Of a DNA stretch of 64,000 bases, positions 10,851 through 24,654 are shown one piece after another; positions within the stretch are counted from its first letter, which is position 1, and the number at the start of each line of letters is the position of its first letter. The translations under genes and the position numbers were made by a program. The notes beneath the pieces are model-generated. The model was not told the DNA's origin. It ran no database searches and saw nothing but the letters and a program-made list of their open reading frames with translations. This DNA is from Castor canadensis (taxonomy: Eukaryota > Chordata > Mammalia > Rodentia > Castoridae): positions 136,533,490 to 136,597,489 of the forward strand of contig NC_133396.1 of NCBI RefSeq assembly GCF_047511655.1. The letters run 5' to 3'.

Positions 10851-13183
10851 AGCAGATTTTGTAAACAATTCTAAAGTAGTTATCATTTAATTGATATTTT
10901 TCTTTATATATTTAATTTCACTTCTGATATATTGGATTTTAATATGCCATTTTACCATTTATTGCTATGTGTATAACTTTTTAATCTATTTTATCCTTTT
11001 ATGCCTTTCTTAAATTTTTAAAAATATTTTCTCTTTTAGTAGGTTAGTGTTTATATCTTTTAACTATTCTCTGATGTTTGCACTGAAATAATAATATGTA
11101 TCCTTTATATATATAGGTCATGTATGATTCTTTAATTTTACCTCTTTCCAGAGTACACACAGGCTTTATGGCATTTGCCTTCATTCCTTCATTCCCTTCT
11201 CTCCCTGTAGTATTATAATATATTTTCTTTGTACCAATATTTTAAAATTCACAACTCCTATTATTGTTTAAACAGTATTAGCTTAGGTTTACAAAGACAA
11301 TAAACACTATTTTCTTTATGTGTTTCTAAATTTTCTCTTGTTCAAATGTTATCAATTTTCTCCTACTGAAGAATTATTTTTATCAATCTTAAAATTAAAA
11401 ATTGTCTTTTGAATTCCCAAATTTCTTATTTATTTAAAATTATCTTTTTGGAAACATGTTTATTATTTATAGCATTCTTGGTTGTCAGTTACTTTGTTTT
11501 AATGTCTTGAGGGTATTCTTTCTGGTTTTCATTTTTCTTATAATAAGGTAACTATTATCCTAACTATTTGCATTTTGTACACAAACATTATCTCTTCATG
11601 CATTTAGGTTATTCAATATTGTTTAACTATAAGCATTTATTCTGCAAAATGCTTATATTTTGTTTTTCCTTAAATTTACTTTGCTTTTATCTTTTTTAGA
11701 AAATCCTAACTCACATCCCTGAATTTACTGCTCTTGTGCCAATTAGAATTTTTCTTCAAGGATTTCTACTGCATGAGTTATATCTTTTCATTAACTGTCC
11801 AATATTTCATAGTGCTTACAGCATCTTCAAAATTCTATTTCTTTTTTCTGCTTTACCCTGAATTTTTGTCTAGGATCTCACTTTTTCATTTCTTTTTTAC
11901 AAGGGAGAACATGAACACAGTCCCATGCTACCACAAATTATGCAGTCGAATTCCCCACATTTGGGGAAATCTCAGAGATCAGCACATCTAGAGTGCAATG
12001 GAAAAGACTCGCCCTGGGTAATTCTCCTGCCAGGTTAGTATAGGATCTCATTTCTATGTTATTAGAAAGCTTTATAATTTGTATGACGTGATATACACTC
12101 AATCTTCTTGGACTATTATGGAACTAGTAGTTTGTGGTTATAAAATGTTTATTCTTTTTCCAGAGATTCCACATATCCACAGGAATTTTAAGAAGTGTCA
12201 TTTATTCATTTGATATATTTTTGCAATTACTTTTAAAATGCTGTTGCTAAGCTTGTTTCCAATATTTGCTCTAAAGTTACATGTGTATTAGTTGTATAAG
12301 TTATGCCACAATAAATTCAAATTTTAATGTGGAAAAATCTTATCAGATATTTACCACTGACTAATGGGAAATCATGTCAGCAAAGTGCAGAAGCAATTTT
12401 TTGAACAGATTCTACTTCACTCATAACCCACCACTATGTATAATATGTTACTTGTAATCACAGCTCTTCACCAGTATGATCAATTTCTGTATCGCTTGGG
12501 ATGAACTAGGTTGTACTGTAGTAATAAACTCTAGAATACAAATGTCTAAAAAGAACCAAATTTATATTTTACTCCTGCTACATGCATATTTCCTGCTCAG
12601 CGGGGCTTTACCCTTGCTTCTTTTCATTCCTAGCACACCAGGCCAGCAAACCAGTCATCATTTAATGTTGTGTTGATTGGTGTGACTTTGAGAAAATGAC
12701 AATATGAAAATTACAAATTGGGATCCTAGAACTTCGGCCTAGAAATTACATGTAAACTTCCACTGATATTTTAATGGCCAATACATATTACCTTGCCTAG
12801 GAAGTTGGCAAGTTAAGGCATAATTTGTGCTCAGAGATTAAAAGATGGAATATTTTGAGTAACCTAATTGCTGTTTACAAGTTCTTGCTGTATCACTCTC
12901 CAATGCTACTTCACCTTAACTTATACGCACACAAACTTTCATATAAGATATTGCAAAGATTAAAATTTACTGATATAAATTCAAATAAAATGAATTCCAA
13001 CTTAGTCAAGAAGTCATCATTATATACTTGTGACATAATCTTTCTTTGTTCTTCCTTTTCCTCCTTCTCCTCTCAATGATTTGCAATAAAAACAAAGAGA
13101 ATATTTACTTTTAATTTTTAGCTATGATGGATTATCTTGCACCAGACAAATGGTCCTGATGAGAACAGCTAGAAAATCTGGAG
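10851..13183. other. Unique AT-rich non-coding sequence
   Basis: No gene or clear repeat is visible. The stretch 12470-12660 has a vague similarity to an old mammalian interspersed repeat I cannot name. Open frames at 11734-11991, 12476-12676 and 12825-13079 show no domain. Confidence 0.4.
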
Positions 13184-13268
13184 AATAAACAGACACACAA
13201 GCACACACATGCATAAACATAAACACAGTCAAATAAACATACACACACAGATACACACACATACACAA
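13184..13268. repeat. (CA)n-rich imperfect microsatellite
   Basis: This is an interrupted CA-rich run with repeated 'acacac', 'ataaacat' and 'cacatac' units. The overlapping minus-strand frame, rich in Cys and Val, is an artefact. Confidence 0.85.
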
Positions 13269-15157
13269 TCTTTCACAGAAATGCGATAAAATAAGACCTG
13301 ACAAAGAAAATATCTCATAATGTCGAGATCCACATTCTTCCCTGCAGTGTATTTTTTGATTTATAGTATGAGGTAAAAGTAGAGAAAAGTCTGAGAATAT
13401 TTAAAGAGAAGCTAAACTGCCAATTTTACTGAACAGAAAGTTAGAACTTGACAGGGAAAGCCCTAAGTCCTAACAATAAAGGGTGTTTGGAGCGGTAAGT
13501 CTAGTTCTCTGTGGGTTTTGCTTTTGAAGCATTTGGTCAATTCTTGTAAGAACATTTTTTAAATGTGTACTTAGTGTGCTTACTATGAATAAGGTGAAAA
13601 GTTTAAGACTCAGAAGTAAAAAATCAAGTTTCTTGTAGTCTTACCATGGTGGGGTCTAAAATGTGGGTTTAGAATGGGCAAGCCCCAGTAAACGCCATGA
13701 GATAAAAGATGACTTAGGAGGAGTGGTTTGGAGACTCATCCTAAATAGATTTACCAGAAAAATCTTCCAAAAAGTGCCACCAAACACCAATCAAATCAGT
13801 TTCCTAGTTGAATAAAGGTGATCTGATAACATTTGATGTTTCTGTAAGAGACAAATGCTTTCATAAGAAAAATAGTGTCATGTACATCTGTAAGGTAGGA
13901 TTTCATGTGAAAGAAACAGGATCAAAAGTAAGAACAGACAATAAAGAGAGGTCCACAGGTTACCCATGTGTTGGTGTTATAAGAAACTGCTTTAAATTTT
14001 ACTACATATATTCAATGTAAAGAAAAACATAGATATTCAGTAGAACATTTGACTTTTTAAATAAAAATGAGTACATAGAAATTCTAGTAGTGGTATTATT
14101 TTTTAAATTAAGAATACAAAAGATGAATGTAACAAAAGACTTGACTTGGCAGAAGAGATAATGAATGGACTAAAGACAGAGAAATAAAAAAAGCAGCCAT
14201 TCTGAAACAGTACAAAACTGATAGAATGCTTCACTTTAAAAAGTCAAAAATTTAATTAGGGAAACACTGCAAGTTTCTAACAGAAATATATGTTACCTAA
14301 AATTTAGCCAAAAAGAATGCAACAGACATATTTGAAGACAGAATGAGATATTTCCAAAACTTTCAAAAAGGACCAAATTACAGATTTGTAAAATTCCTTG
14401 AAGCCAAAAAAGGGTAAGATTTAAGCATGCAAACACGCATGCTTTTATTCTTATTATCTTTTGCAAGATTTCTGAAACCAATATTATAACTGAGAAAGCA
14501 TGACTCTTTCATTAAAAAAAAAAAAACTCTACCCCTTCTATGGCATTAGAATAACTGTTCCTCCAGTTTCTTTTGTTTTGTTTTGTTTTTTTTACTTGAT
14601 GTTGGCCAAAATGCCAAGAAGCATTTTCAATAATTTTGAAAGCAAACTGTTTCCTGTGGGGGGAAAATGGACTGTCTTATTCTACTGCTATTTACAAATT
14701 ATAATGTAAGTAGTTAATTAATTATACAAAAGAATTCATTTAGAATCAAAATGCCAATCACTCTGAGTTTTTCAGTTGGTGGTTGAGAGTATTTATTTGT
14801 GTGAATGTTTACTGCCTGAGTTATAGTTTATTTTTGGCAACCTTATATATGTTTTGAACTATATTTCAAAGGCGGTAATGCATTAATTAATGATGAGGAT
14901 ACACTGAGAAATGAGTCACTCATCAACGTTGTTGTGCAGTCATCAGTTTGTATTTACACAAACCTGGGTGGGATAGATCAGTCACTCAACCTGGCCTCTT
15001 GATGCAAAGAGGACATATTTTAATAAATATATGAACAGTAACTTAGTTATTTAATATCAGTCTTGGGTATTATAAATTCTATGTAATCGTGTGATTTTTA
15101 ATATGACTGGCAGCCTCATAGGTTTATTTACACTGGTAGCACCATACACACATGAGT
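13269..15157. other. Unique non-coding sequence
   Basis: No gene is recognised. A short hairpin (aagcatgc / gcatgctt, loop of six) lies at 14423-14444. Purine-rich text at 14100-14250 could be a very old L1 piece but I cannot show it. Confidence 0.4.
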
Positions 15158-15217
15158 AATGCATTATTCTCTTCACACAGATGTGAAGGAATGCATTATT
15201 CTACACAGATGTGAAGG
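15158..15217. repeat. Short tandem duplication, 32 and 28 bp units
   Basis: Two adjacent units share 'aatgcattattct' and 'cacagatgtgaagg'. The first unit has four extra bases in the middle. It is a recent-looking local duplication. Confidence 0.85.
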
Positions 15218-15353
15218 AATTTTTCACCTCCGTTATAATCTCCTCTGACCTCAGTCCAATACACGGTCTCAGTGAGTAAACATCACCGTGCTGCCCATGA
15301 CCCTACCCGGATTATTTGGTGGGAAAAGAATAAAAAACACCTTTTCAATTGAC
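15218..15353. other. Short unique stretch
   Basis: Nothing recognised between the tandem duplication and the next SINE. Confidence 0.4.
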
Positions 15354-15437
15354 CCTTTTTGTGGTACTAGGGTTTGAACTCATGGCCTCAAACTTGCTAG
15401 GTAGGTGCTCTACGACTTAAACCACTCTACCAACCCT
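15354..15437 (-). mobile_element. tRNA-derived ID-like SINE, long form
   Basis: The antisense sequence shows 'actagggtttgaactc', 'cttgctaggtaggtgctcta' and 'accactctaccaacc', the reverse complement of the window's common SINE. It is moderately diverged. Confidence 0.9.
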
Positions 15438-16560
15438 GAGTTGACTTTTGATAGCAGTAATTTATTTTGCTGAATTATCCCTGCAAGTTCATTGAAAATC
15501 CTATAAAAAATAAATGTAGGTAATGAAGAATATTTTAATTTACAGTTTGGAGTAAATATCAATTGATTAAAAAGGAAACAATCTTAGAGACAACTTGTGA
15601 ATTAAATGCAAAATACTATATAATGCTTACTTGTGTGGAAACAGTGTGTTTATTATTATTACAAATGCATAACACATAAAGATGAGTATAGAAAACAAAT
15701 ATCACGTATATTTTCCATCTTTTTTGATATCTGCTCTTTTCAAGCTTGATACTCCTCTCTTTGATTTAAAGATGATATGAGGCTTGCATCTGTGAATTTT
15801 TGGCACGCAACCTCAAATTTATACACTTATAAATTATGTAACATTGACACTAAACATAGCTTGTGATTGCAGAATGAGTCCAAAATGTTACAACTCAATC
15901 ATTTGGCATATTTCCCATTTACTGAAACATTCTACCATCAAGTAGTGAGACCTTCAAGCTATCTGAAATATTTTAGATTGATCCTTTAAGTAACATTAAT
16001 TATATGACTGCTAATATTTTTTCAATAACTGATATTACGAGCATACATTTACCTCTACTTGTCACCATATACTTGAGGTCCTAATTATAATCTTTCATAG
16101 ATATTGCCACAAAATCCCATACGTCTTCTCAAAAATGTTTAAATTCTGCATGCAAAGATAATTCCAAATATCTATAAAAAGAGACTATTTGCAAATTGGC
16201 AAAGAGCAATGAAAAAGAACTGTAGAAGGCATTCATTTTGCAGTTGCCATTGTGTGTGAGAGAGTCTGTATGCTTTCCAAAATGTGTCTGAGCTGCCAAG
16301 CCTGTCAGACATGCTTGTTTCGGTTTGGAAAGGAAACCCTATCATGTTCTCCATTCCTAGCATGAACAACAAGAAAGTTCTAAAGAATAAAATTTAACCT
16401 ACGGCTATACATTTCAAGTTACTACAGTGTCAAGGAAAAACTTGCCTTTAAGTCAGAATAGTAAAATTTTATATTATTTCAATCTCAGAATCATTTCCTG
16501 TCATCCACTCTTAAGGCCTATCTGACAGTTACTATTACTTATTAATATTATTATTTTGTC
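15438..16560. other. Unique AT-rich non-coding sequence
   Basis: No gene or repeat recognised. The minus-strand frame at 16172-16372 has no known domain. Confidence 0.45.
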
Positions 16561-16967
16561 TTAGGTCTGAGTTAATTTTCCATTGCCATTGCAAAATATC
16601 AGATGGCAATGAACTTATTTAGAAAAAAGATTTATGTAGCTCATAATCCTGGACACCCAGAGCACAGCACTCACATGGTCCTGGATCCTGGTGAGGGCCT
16701 CGTGTGACACGGCACCATGGCAGAGAAGTGCAGCTGAAGCAGGTGCATGAGGAAGGAGCGAGGGTGTGAGAGAAAGCAGAAGACAGGATCTCACTTTACA
16801 AAGATCTGCTCTAGATAACAAATCTAGTCCCTACAGAGCAAGAACTGTCTTCCAGAAAAAAACAGTTATCTGTCTTAAGGACCTAATGACCTCTAAAAGG
16901 TCCCATGACCTCTCTGAACCAGCCCAAGAGGATTTAAGCCTCAACAAAGCATGTCCAAACCAATGCA
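16561..16967 (-). mobile_element. Solo LTR, MaLR-type relic
   Basis: The antisense order is typical of MaLR LTRs. It starts with 'ttccattgccattgcaaaat', followed by 'aaaagatttatgtagctca', 'ggtgagggcctcgtgtgac' and 'acctaatgacctctaaaagg', and ends near 'atgtccaaaccaatgca'. No gag, pol or env sequence flanks it, so it is a solo LTR. Subfamily not determined. Confidence 0.75.
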
Positions 16968-18281
16968 TCCTCAAATCATATACTTAACACATGCGCAATG
17001 AAACATTGTGCTTTTTAAAAGCAGGTTGCACGATAGATTTAGCCTAGAGCCACTCTCATGCCATGCTAAAATTACTAATCATTATCTCCATAATTATTAA
17101 AATACAAATTATTTTAATTCAAATAATACTGGCTCATGATTCTCAATGTGTCCTATTGAATCTGAATGAATCCAGATAATTAAAAGGAACACAAATAAAA
17201 TATAACAATAAATTAATTATATCAAATACTTGATTGAAATCACAGACAATAATTATATAGCTTTAAACTATGGAAATAATTAACAACCCAATCATTTTGC
17301 CAATGTGGGCTGAGCCACAAAGAAAAGTGTTCAGAAGACAAAAGTCTGTGACTCTTGAGTGTTAAAAATTGTCTAACATTCTTCTTTCATTAAAGAGGAA
17401 AGAAAATGCTTGAAAAGAATTCTGGTGAAGGTCAAAATCATACATTTTGAGGAGCTAAAACTAATTTTAGCTTAGAGTGATATTATCACCAGCTGGATAT
17501 GCAAGTCTGTACTTCACACACACATTTACATTTTTATTTCTATTCAAGCTTTGATATCAGTCCATTACCTTTGTAAAGAATGGTCAAGTCCATTAACTTG
17601 GCCAACTCACATAGAAGAATTCACATAAAAACTAGCAAGAAAAAATTTGTACATATCTTAAAAATTTTAGTGAAATGGATGATATAGCCCAATAAGGAAT
17701 GACCTAGGCCTTTCTGTTTTTTTCAATAAATAAATTTTGTAATTTGTTTTATTGTGTAAAATGAACAGATCGCTAGATGTAAAAGTAATTTACTAAGCAT
17801 CTATCTATCATCTACCAATCTATGTTATTTTTCTGTGCAGCTATCAGCTCTCTACCTAGTATTATTTGTCTATATTCCTGTTTATGAGAATACTGCTGGT
17901 AGATAGCCCTTAGTTCCCACCATCCTTTGGAAATTGCCCTTGTTGGAAGAAGCATCCTCAGGTAACAGTGTCTTCCTTCCTCACTGTGACCTGGACCCGG
18001 TAACTGAACTAAGTGGGGTGAAATTCTTTGTCTGCTTTCTCCCACTTGAGATAGTTTTCTTGGCTCATTTCTGATTCAGATTCCCTTGTAGTATTATCCA
18101 AAGCCATCATTGGAAGTTTGATCTCAGAGTTCCCAGAGAAATCAACTTGATACAGAGGCTAGGCTTTTCAATGTAGACTCAAACCTAATAAACCTAGTCC
18201 GTAAGTTCTCAGTGACTATCTGCAAGTGACCAATTAAGAGTCATATCCTTGTACCTAAGGGAAAAAAGTCACTAGTGCATG
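16968..18281. other. Unique non-coding sequence
   Basis: No gene seen. A short 'tctatctatcatct' run lies near 17801. The moderately GC-richer patch 17880-18180 is unassigned. Confidence 0.4.
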
Positions 18282-18341
18282 CTTTCTCTGTCTCTCTGTA
18301 TCTCTCTCCGTCTCTCTCTGTCTCTCTCTCTCTTTTCTCTC
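18282..18341. repeat. (CT)n/(TCTG)n microsatellite
   Basis: A CT-rich run with interspersed TCTG units. Confidence 0.9.
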
Positions 18342-20477
18342 TTATTATGTATACATATCAGCTAAATACTTTAAGAGACCATATAATTTAGCAGTCATGA
18401 ATAGAATAGTGCTAAATATTTCTTCCTGAATACCAGTGAAACTATTACCATAAAGTGAAAGATACTTTAATGTTTTGATTAATTTTATTTAAACAAGAAA
18501 GGATAGATTCATTTTTTAACATAGGCCATCACAATCAGTTTTCTCCTTTTTATAATCTCTTGGATGATAGCATAGTGATATTCAAGCATATTTCATAGGA
18601 AAAGGTAAATTTCATCTTATCAACTTTGCTAATAACTTTTCTTTGAGCACTCAAGATCAGCAAAGGGGTGGCAAGTTTTTATCATTATGAACAGAAGGTC
18701 TTAATTGTAGTTGTATAAAAAATTGCAAATTAATAAACACATACTCTTTGACAAACTCTAGGGTATTCCAGTGAGTCTTCAATGTATTCACTGACTAGAC
18801 GATTTCAAGTTTTATGCTATAAGTGAGGTAGTATTATCACTTTCTAATCTAAATCAAACTCATATGAACTAAATTCTGGGAAATCTAGAGGTGGACTTAA
18901 CGTTTTTTTATACCATGCTCTACACTAGGATAGTATATAGTACTTAAGAGTCTCATCAGTTGTGGGGGAAATTCAGCTAACAAACATCCTGACCTTTCTG
19001 CTTCCTTTCTCTCTTCCTCCAGTCCAGCATAACTCAGGTTAAGGTAATGCGAAGGCACTCTTTCAGCATAAAATCCATACTAGAGATACTCAGAAGATTG
19101 TTAAAAAGGGCAATTTAAAAATCTGATATTTGAAGATAGCATACCCTGAAGGTAAATGTATAAGTAGATCCATTTTTCTCTCCTCCTAGGACTGGAAGGA
19201 AGCTAACTGTGAGAAAAGACAGGCAGCTACTAGAAGAAAACGTAGGGGAAGTATGGTGGTCAGAGGGAGATAAGTGGACTAAGGAGGGAGGAAGAATGAT
19301 GTAGGAGGACCTAGAGAGAAGAGCAAGCTCTGTGAATCTACAGGCTTTGTCCATAAGAAATGGTAAGGAAAACCCTCCCAGAAGTGATGTTGATAGCGAA
19401 AAGTGACAAGTCAATGCTGATTACTTATGTGCTCCCAATGTGTCTTTAGAGACTTGTAATACATATCTCAAACCCAAACTAATATGCTTTTTATTATGTT
19501 CTTCCAGATTGTGCGGTTTTTAACTTAACCTGAAGAAAATCTTTTTGGGATACTGGTTGTGCTTTCCTCATCCCACCTTTGATAATGATTTGTAGTCTTA
19601 CCAATCAATTCTGTAAGTTTACCTGTAAGTTAATATAAAGTGGTAAGATGTACAAAATCCATTCACCTTGAAAGTTTTAAGCAGGACACTGGAAAAGAAG
19701 GAATATTAGAGCTGAGTCTTCAAGTGGACTCAAACTTTTCTAATTTTATCAGTGATAACAAGCATACATCCCTGGTAGAAGCACAAGCGTAAACAAAGAG
19801 GTCAGAAAGTGTTTTCAGAAATGTTACTGACTGCACCTTTAAGAAAAAAAATCATTATCTAATGCTAGAGTGTCTACGAAGAAACCAAAGTGACATTATG
19901 ATAATTACATACATTTACAACGACTGAATCCTGAGTTTAAGAGCAGCCCTGGACCAGTCCCTGCCCTATTCTCACCTAGGGCTTTATGAGGGGAGCCTAG
20001 ATTGTAATCAGGACCAGGACAAATCACATGAGTTAGCACAGGTATCAGCTACGAAGTGTAGGATAAATTCACCTTATGAGGAGATGGGTATCAAGCAAGG
20101 CTGCAGAGTGACCACTCGTCATCATTCCCAGGTTGTTTCAAGAAGCATTTGTGTTCCACATGCCCAAATGGTAAAAATGCCAATATGGTGCTCATCGAGG
20201 GGTGGGTATAGGAGGAAAAGAGTCTTGGGACGCTCAGCTCTAGCTCTGCTTCTCTGGCTTCTCATCTTCCATTTGTCCCTTTGCAGTTAGTGCTTTCACC
20301 ATAGCGTTTATTCTTCACTAGGATTCTTCTAATTTTACTGAAGGTCTTTCCTCCATTTCTCTTTTATAGCATCCTTCATAAAATTGCCTCAAGTTGAATT
20401 TTAGTTCATGTAAAATATTGATCACAGTTTTCATTTTCTCTGGCAACACTTTTCTGGAAATAAGTTTTGCTCCGCTT
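18342..20477. other. Unique non-coding sequence
   Basis: No gene recognised. A weak MIR-like phrase ('gaggtagtattatcac') is at about 18826, not enough for a call. Open frames at 19115-19414 (minus) and 20084-20290 (plus) have no recognisable domain. Confidence 0.4.
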
Positions 20478-20575
20478 TCCTTCTTCCTCTTTCTTTACCC
20501 CTTTTTCTCCTGCCTCTCTCTGTCCTCCTCCATCCCTCTACTCCTCCTCCTGCTCTTTTACCCACAGCAGCTCCT
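20478..20575. repeat. Pyrimidine-rich low-complexity tract
   Basis: The plus strand is almost all C and T, with CTC/CTT blocks. It explains the Phe/Leu/Ser-rich open frame at 20394-20591. Confidence 0.75.
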
Positions 20576-21123
20576 CACAGATACTTCCTGAGTTCCTTGT
20601 TTGCTTCTCAGGCATTCAAACTTCAGCTACCCCATAGATGATTTTTAATGTTTCTATGTTCCTGTTAATAGCACTGAATTTTAGTTTGTTGATTTAATAC
20701 TTCAGGTATTTAAAGGAGGGTTTACATGTAATTTTATAGAATATTTAACAATACATTTTGTGATACTGAGTAATAACCAGGGAAAAATAAATGTCTTCAA
20801 CTCTTAGTCATAATTCTTTGTTATCTTTCTACTTTCAGTTAGACAGGAAAACAAATCTGAAAAACAATCTATCCAAACTTAATCACTTAGCTGCTTAATT
20901 TAGAATGTGGAGTAGTTTTTAATGCTGTCATAACATATTATTAGGAAATAATAAACATAAGAGTTTGAAGAAAGTATATTTCTGACATATTGGGAATATA
21001 ATTCATTTCAGAAACAACTTTGTTTTAAGTCACTTTATATAATTTGCCAAAGAAATTCCTTTTTTTCTGGAAGGCTGTTTATAGGTAGATGTTTGGTAAT
21101 ACTCCCTAGAATGAAGAAGACCC
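20576..21123. other. Unique non-coding sequence
   Basis: Nothing recognised. Confidence 0.45.
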
Positions 21124-21191
21124 AGCAGTGACAAGTTTAAATGATGATTTAACTTGTGTAAATGATAGTTTAGCAGTGACGAGTTTAAATG
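21124..21191. repeat. Partial tandem duplication, 48 bp period
   Basis: The 20-bp unit 'agcagtgacaagtttaaatg' at 21124-21143 recurs at 21172-21191 with one change. It is a local duplication without known function. Confidence 0.85.
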
Positions 21192-23507
21192 TACTTCAAG
21201 AAGTTAAACTTAGCAATATAACATATCTTTTTTTTCTATGTAAATATATCACCTGGGGTTGGACCAGAGTAGGAACCAATATTTTCTTTCTTATCACCTA
21301 TCCATAAAATATGAAATGAACTAACCCCCCAAACATCAAGCAGTGAAATTGCATGTAACTAAAAGACCATTTGGGGCTACACCCAGACTAGAATATGGTG
21401 AAGAAAGTGAAGTGATTGGGACTAAAGGATGACACAAACGAAAAAGAGAGAAGTTCAAAAGCACAGTCTATTGCCCACTCTAGAAATAAACTTTAAGAAG
21501 GCCAGGTACTGTGGACCCAGGGTCTGCATTAAAGTTCACTTTACCATTGAATTGAGCAGAAGAAAAGAAAGGAAACAATCTCAAGTTCTCACCCATCTCC
21601 TAACTGGGTTGGAATTTAAAACCAGAAAGAACTGTTTATGGACTCTGATAAGAAGTGACTGATAGGTAATAGACATACTTTTTGTTATAATGGACTTTAT
21701 CACACAACCCCTTCACAATTAAAGAGGCAGAGTTTACATATATGACCCTGCTCTTACTTTCATATGACAATGCAATCAATATTAATTCAGGCAAACTTTT
21801 ACTTAGAATGTATAAATAGTAGGACAGCTCTCTCTGTAAGAAGATCGACTGCTAGAGTGGATTAAAAGCTTTCAGAGAAATCCTCTGCTCATTTATATTA
21901 GAGTGGAAGAATTTGATTTTCATTCCAACAGAAATTGCTGTTTTATCCGGTTTGTGTTCCTAAAGGGTATCCTAAAAATATCATTGACTTTATGTCATTC
22001 ATTTGTTATGAAACACTTATCCAGCTTAATTTTATAGCTTACTTCCTATGTTCTCAAACAATATTTCCATTTCAAATCACCACAAATGTTATTTTAGTAA
22101 CATTTTATTCACAAATGATAATCTATAAACTGATATTTTACTCAAACTATAGATCTATTTTTTCTTTCAAAATATTGCTATTTAGAAACCAATTTCATAA
22201 ATCTACAAGTCTTTTTATGTTCCTTACTCTTCACCCTTCAAAAATCTGAATGATGCTGAAATTGAGAAATCTCAGTATTTATGTCAATATCACACTCAAA
22301 TTTTCATCTCCAGACCTTCAAACTTTAGAGAAAAAAATACATTTAGATATAGGACCAAGATATAGTATTCCATAAAGTGATCTAACCTGGAGACAACACA
22401 AGTAAATTGAAGAAATCAAATAATTCTAAAATGAGGAAAAAGAAAGTTACATTTTTGTGATGGTCCTCTGTGTTCTACCTGGTTTTTTTAATCCAATAGG
22501 ATATTTTGAAATATTAGCTATGTTTATTTTTCTTTACTTTTCAGGTGACGTGAGTTGGGAAGAGATGGAAACTAAAGGACACATAAGCACAGTTGTCATG
22601 GTGGAGGTCTGTAGGGAAAAGATCTGAGCTTCACATTCCAAACTTAAGCCCCAGAAGGAAAGGGTCCATCTATTATTAAACCAGTCAAAAAAACACACTG
22701 AGATTGGGGAGAGTCATAGAGTAAGTTGGTAACCCAGAAGTGTACTTTTGGAAATGAAGCTTCATTATTCCCTGCTTTTCTTCATAATTTCCCAGTTTTG
22801 TAATACAACTCCTTTATTCCTATCTTTGGCCCCTGGTAAAATCTCAGTAAATATCTGTTAAGTACATGACTAAGGTCTTCATTTTAGACACTTTGAAAGA
22901 GATTAGATCTTGACAAGTAATACAGAAAACAGAGGTTAATCTTGAGAACTTTTCCTAGGTGTGCTGAACTTGCAGAAGTATGTCATGGAGCCAGGGCAAC
23001 CTGGCTATTCAACCCTGGTAGGCATGTCACATGAGAACTCTACCCCAGGGCACAGAGAAGGCAGTAAGGGCAGAAGTAGAGCAGAATATGTTGCTTTAGG
23101 TGTATACACTTCTTCAACTCCAGCTACAATTAGGTGTGCAGGATCGATGGCTATCTCACCATCAAACAGTATATCTCACTTGCCCACCACCTTAATGGAA
23201 TCATCCTGAGAGGACCCACATCAAAAAGAATGACTCACATATGATAGCACAGTAGGAAGCATTGGCTGTAAGTGGAAAATAGCTTGTATTACTGCCAAAT
23301 GCCAGGGGAAACTAAATGCCTTATTGTGAATAACATATGACAATGGGCCATGCTTTCCATTTTGGATTTGGACTAATCTGATCCACAAAGACCTCAAGCA
23401 GGGCATTTCTATTATCATGTCCTCATAACATAAGTTTGGTCTATACACATTTAGGGTAAAAATGTGCCAAAAAAGCTCTAATCGTTAAATGAACCATTTG
23501 CATTAAA
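21192..23507. other. Unique non-coding sequence
   Basis: No gene is supported. The patch 22960-23220 is slightly GC-richer and holds an 82-codon open frame with no recognisable domain. The patch 21360-21700 is also unassigned; either could be an old LTR or pseudogene fragment. Confidence 0.4.
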
Positions 23508-23560
23508 CCAGGGCATCAAGCATGGTAGGCTAGTGCTACACTGAGCTACATCCCCAGCCC
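23508..23560 (-). mobile_element. ID SINE fragment
   Basis: The antisense sequence ends with 'cactgagctacatccccagc', the standard start of rodent ID elements in reverse complement, preceded by a diverged 'ccagggcatcaagcatg'. Only the 5' two-thirds are present. Confidence 0.75.
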
Positions 23561-24218
23561 TTTCTCACATTTCTACAATGCCTACGTATGCCGTCCTGAA
23601 CTTATTTCCTCAACCCACGGTCATGGTCTCTTGAAGGGTGTGTTCCCTCTGATGGTTTGAGAAACACAGTATGGGAATATTTTTGTCTATCTGAGATCTT
23701 GCATTTCCAATGTATTTGAAGTCTCTGGGGACTTTTTTTCTATTGGACTTATGGCAAACCAAGAAGGAAAAGCCATAGAGGAAAACAATAGAAGTTTGAA
23801 GCAAAACCACATTCTTTTAACAGGTAACATGTAGCAAGTGCCCTTGTCTGACATGAATTTTCCTTCTTTGATGGGGACTTATATACTACCTCTAATGAAT
23901 ATTCAGTATGCTGGAAGCAGCAACTAGAGATGACTACATGTACCTTAGCTAAAAAAAAAATCAAGGAAATATTCAATGTCTTGGGCCAATGGTTCAGATG
24001 CACACTTACTAACATGGATGAATTCTAAGAAAAGTCTTGCTTCAAGACTTATAAGCTACACAGTAAAGCAAAATTTACAGAGGCATCAATAAAAATATCC
24101 ATATACCATAATAATTCCCTCACAAGAGTATAGTCTAACAAAAATACATATTAAATACACAGGAATGATTGTTTTACATAGGGAGATGATAATGGGGATT
24201 GCTACAAAATCAAATTAG
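23561..24218. other. Unique non-coding sequence
   Basis: Nothing recognised. The minus-strand frames at 23610-23810 and 23749-24015 have no known domain. Confidence 0.45.
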
Positions 24219-24298
24219 TGAAAAGAAAGAAAAATGAAAAAGAGAGGAAGAATGAGAGAGAGATGAAAGGAGGGAGAAAGGGAGAGAAGAAGAGTGAT
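24219..24298. repeat. Purine-rich (GA/GAAA) tract
   Basis: Almost pure A/G on the plus strand with GAGAGA and GGGAGA blocks; low complexity. Confidence 0.9.
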
Positions 24299-24654
24299 TA
24301 AACACATTCCTTGCATAGAGTCCAATGATTACAAAACATTATGAATTTTGAAAAGTGTTTGTCTCAATCTGCAAATCTGATACCTAAGGGAAAAACTCAA
24401 TAGAATACAATTTGTTTTTAATGAAGAAAAAGGCCCAGGGTAGCAATGAAATAATAAATAAGGTGGGAAGTGGGTATAGCATCACAGAGGTAGACAATAT
24501 TCTGCTCATGTAGGTTGTGATAACAAATTTGAATTTTATTTTCTAATTCTAATTTTACTGTAATCTACTAGTGATTATTTTATATATGGAAAAATATTAT
24601 CAGTCTTAGCTTAGATTGCAACACTCTGGTGCTGTGTAAAAAATAGACTGCAGA
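24299..24654. other. Unique AT-rich sequence
   Basis: Nothing recognised before the L1 at 24655. Confidence 0.45.

Noticed and set aside
15158..15217. Repeat array such as a CRISPR
   Set aside because: Only two unequal tandem copies without spacers, in a mammalian genome.
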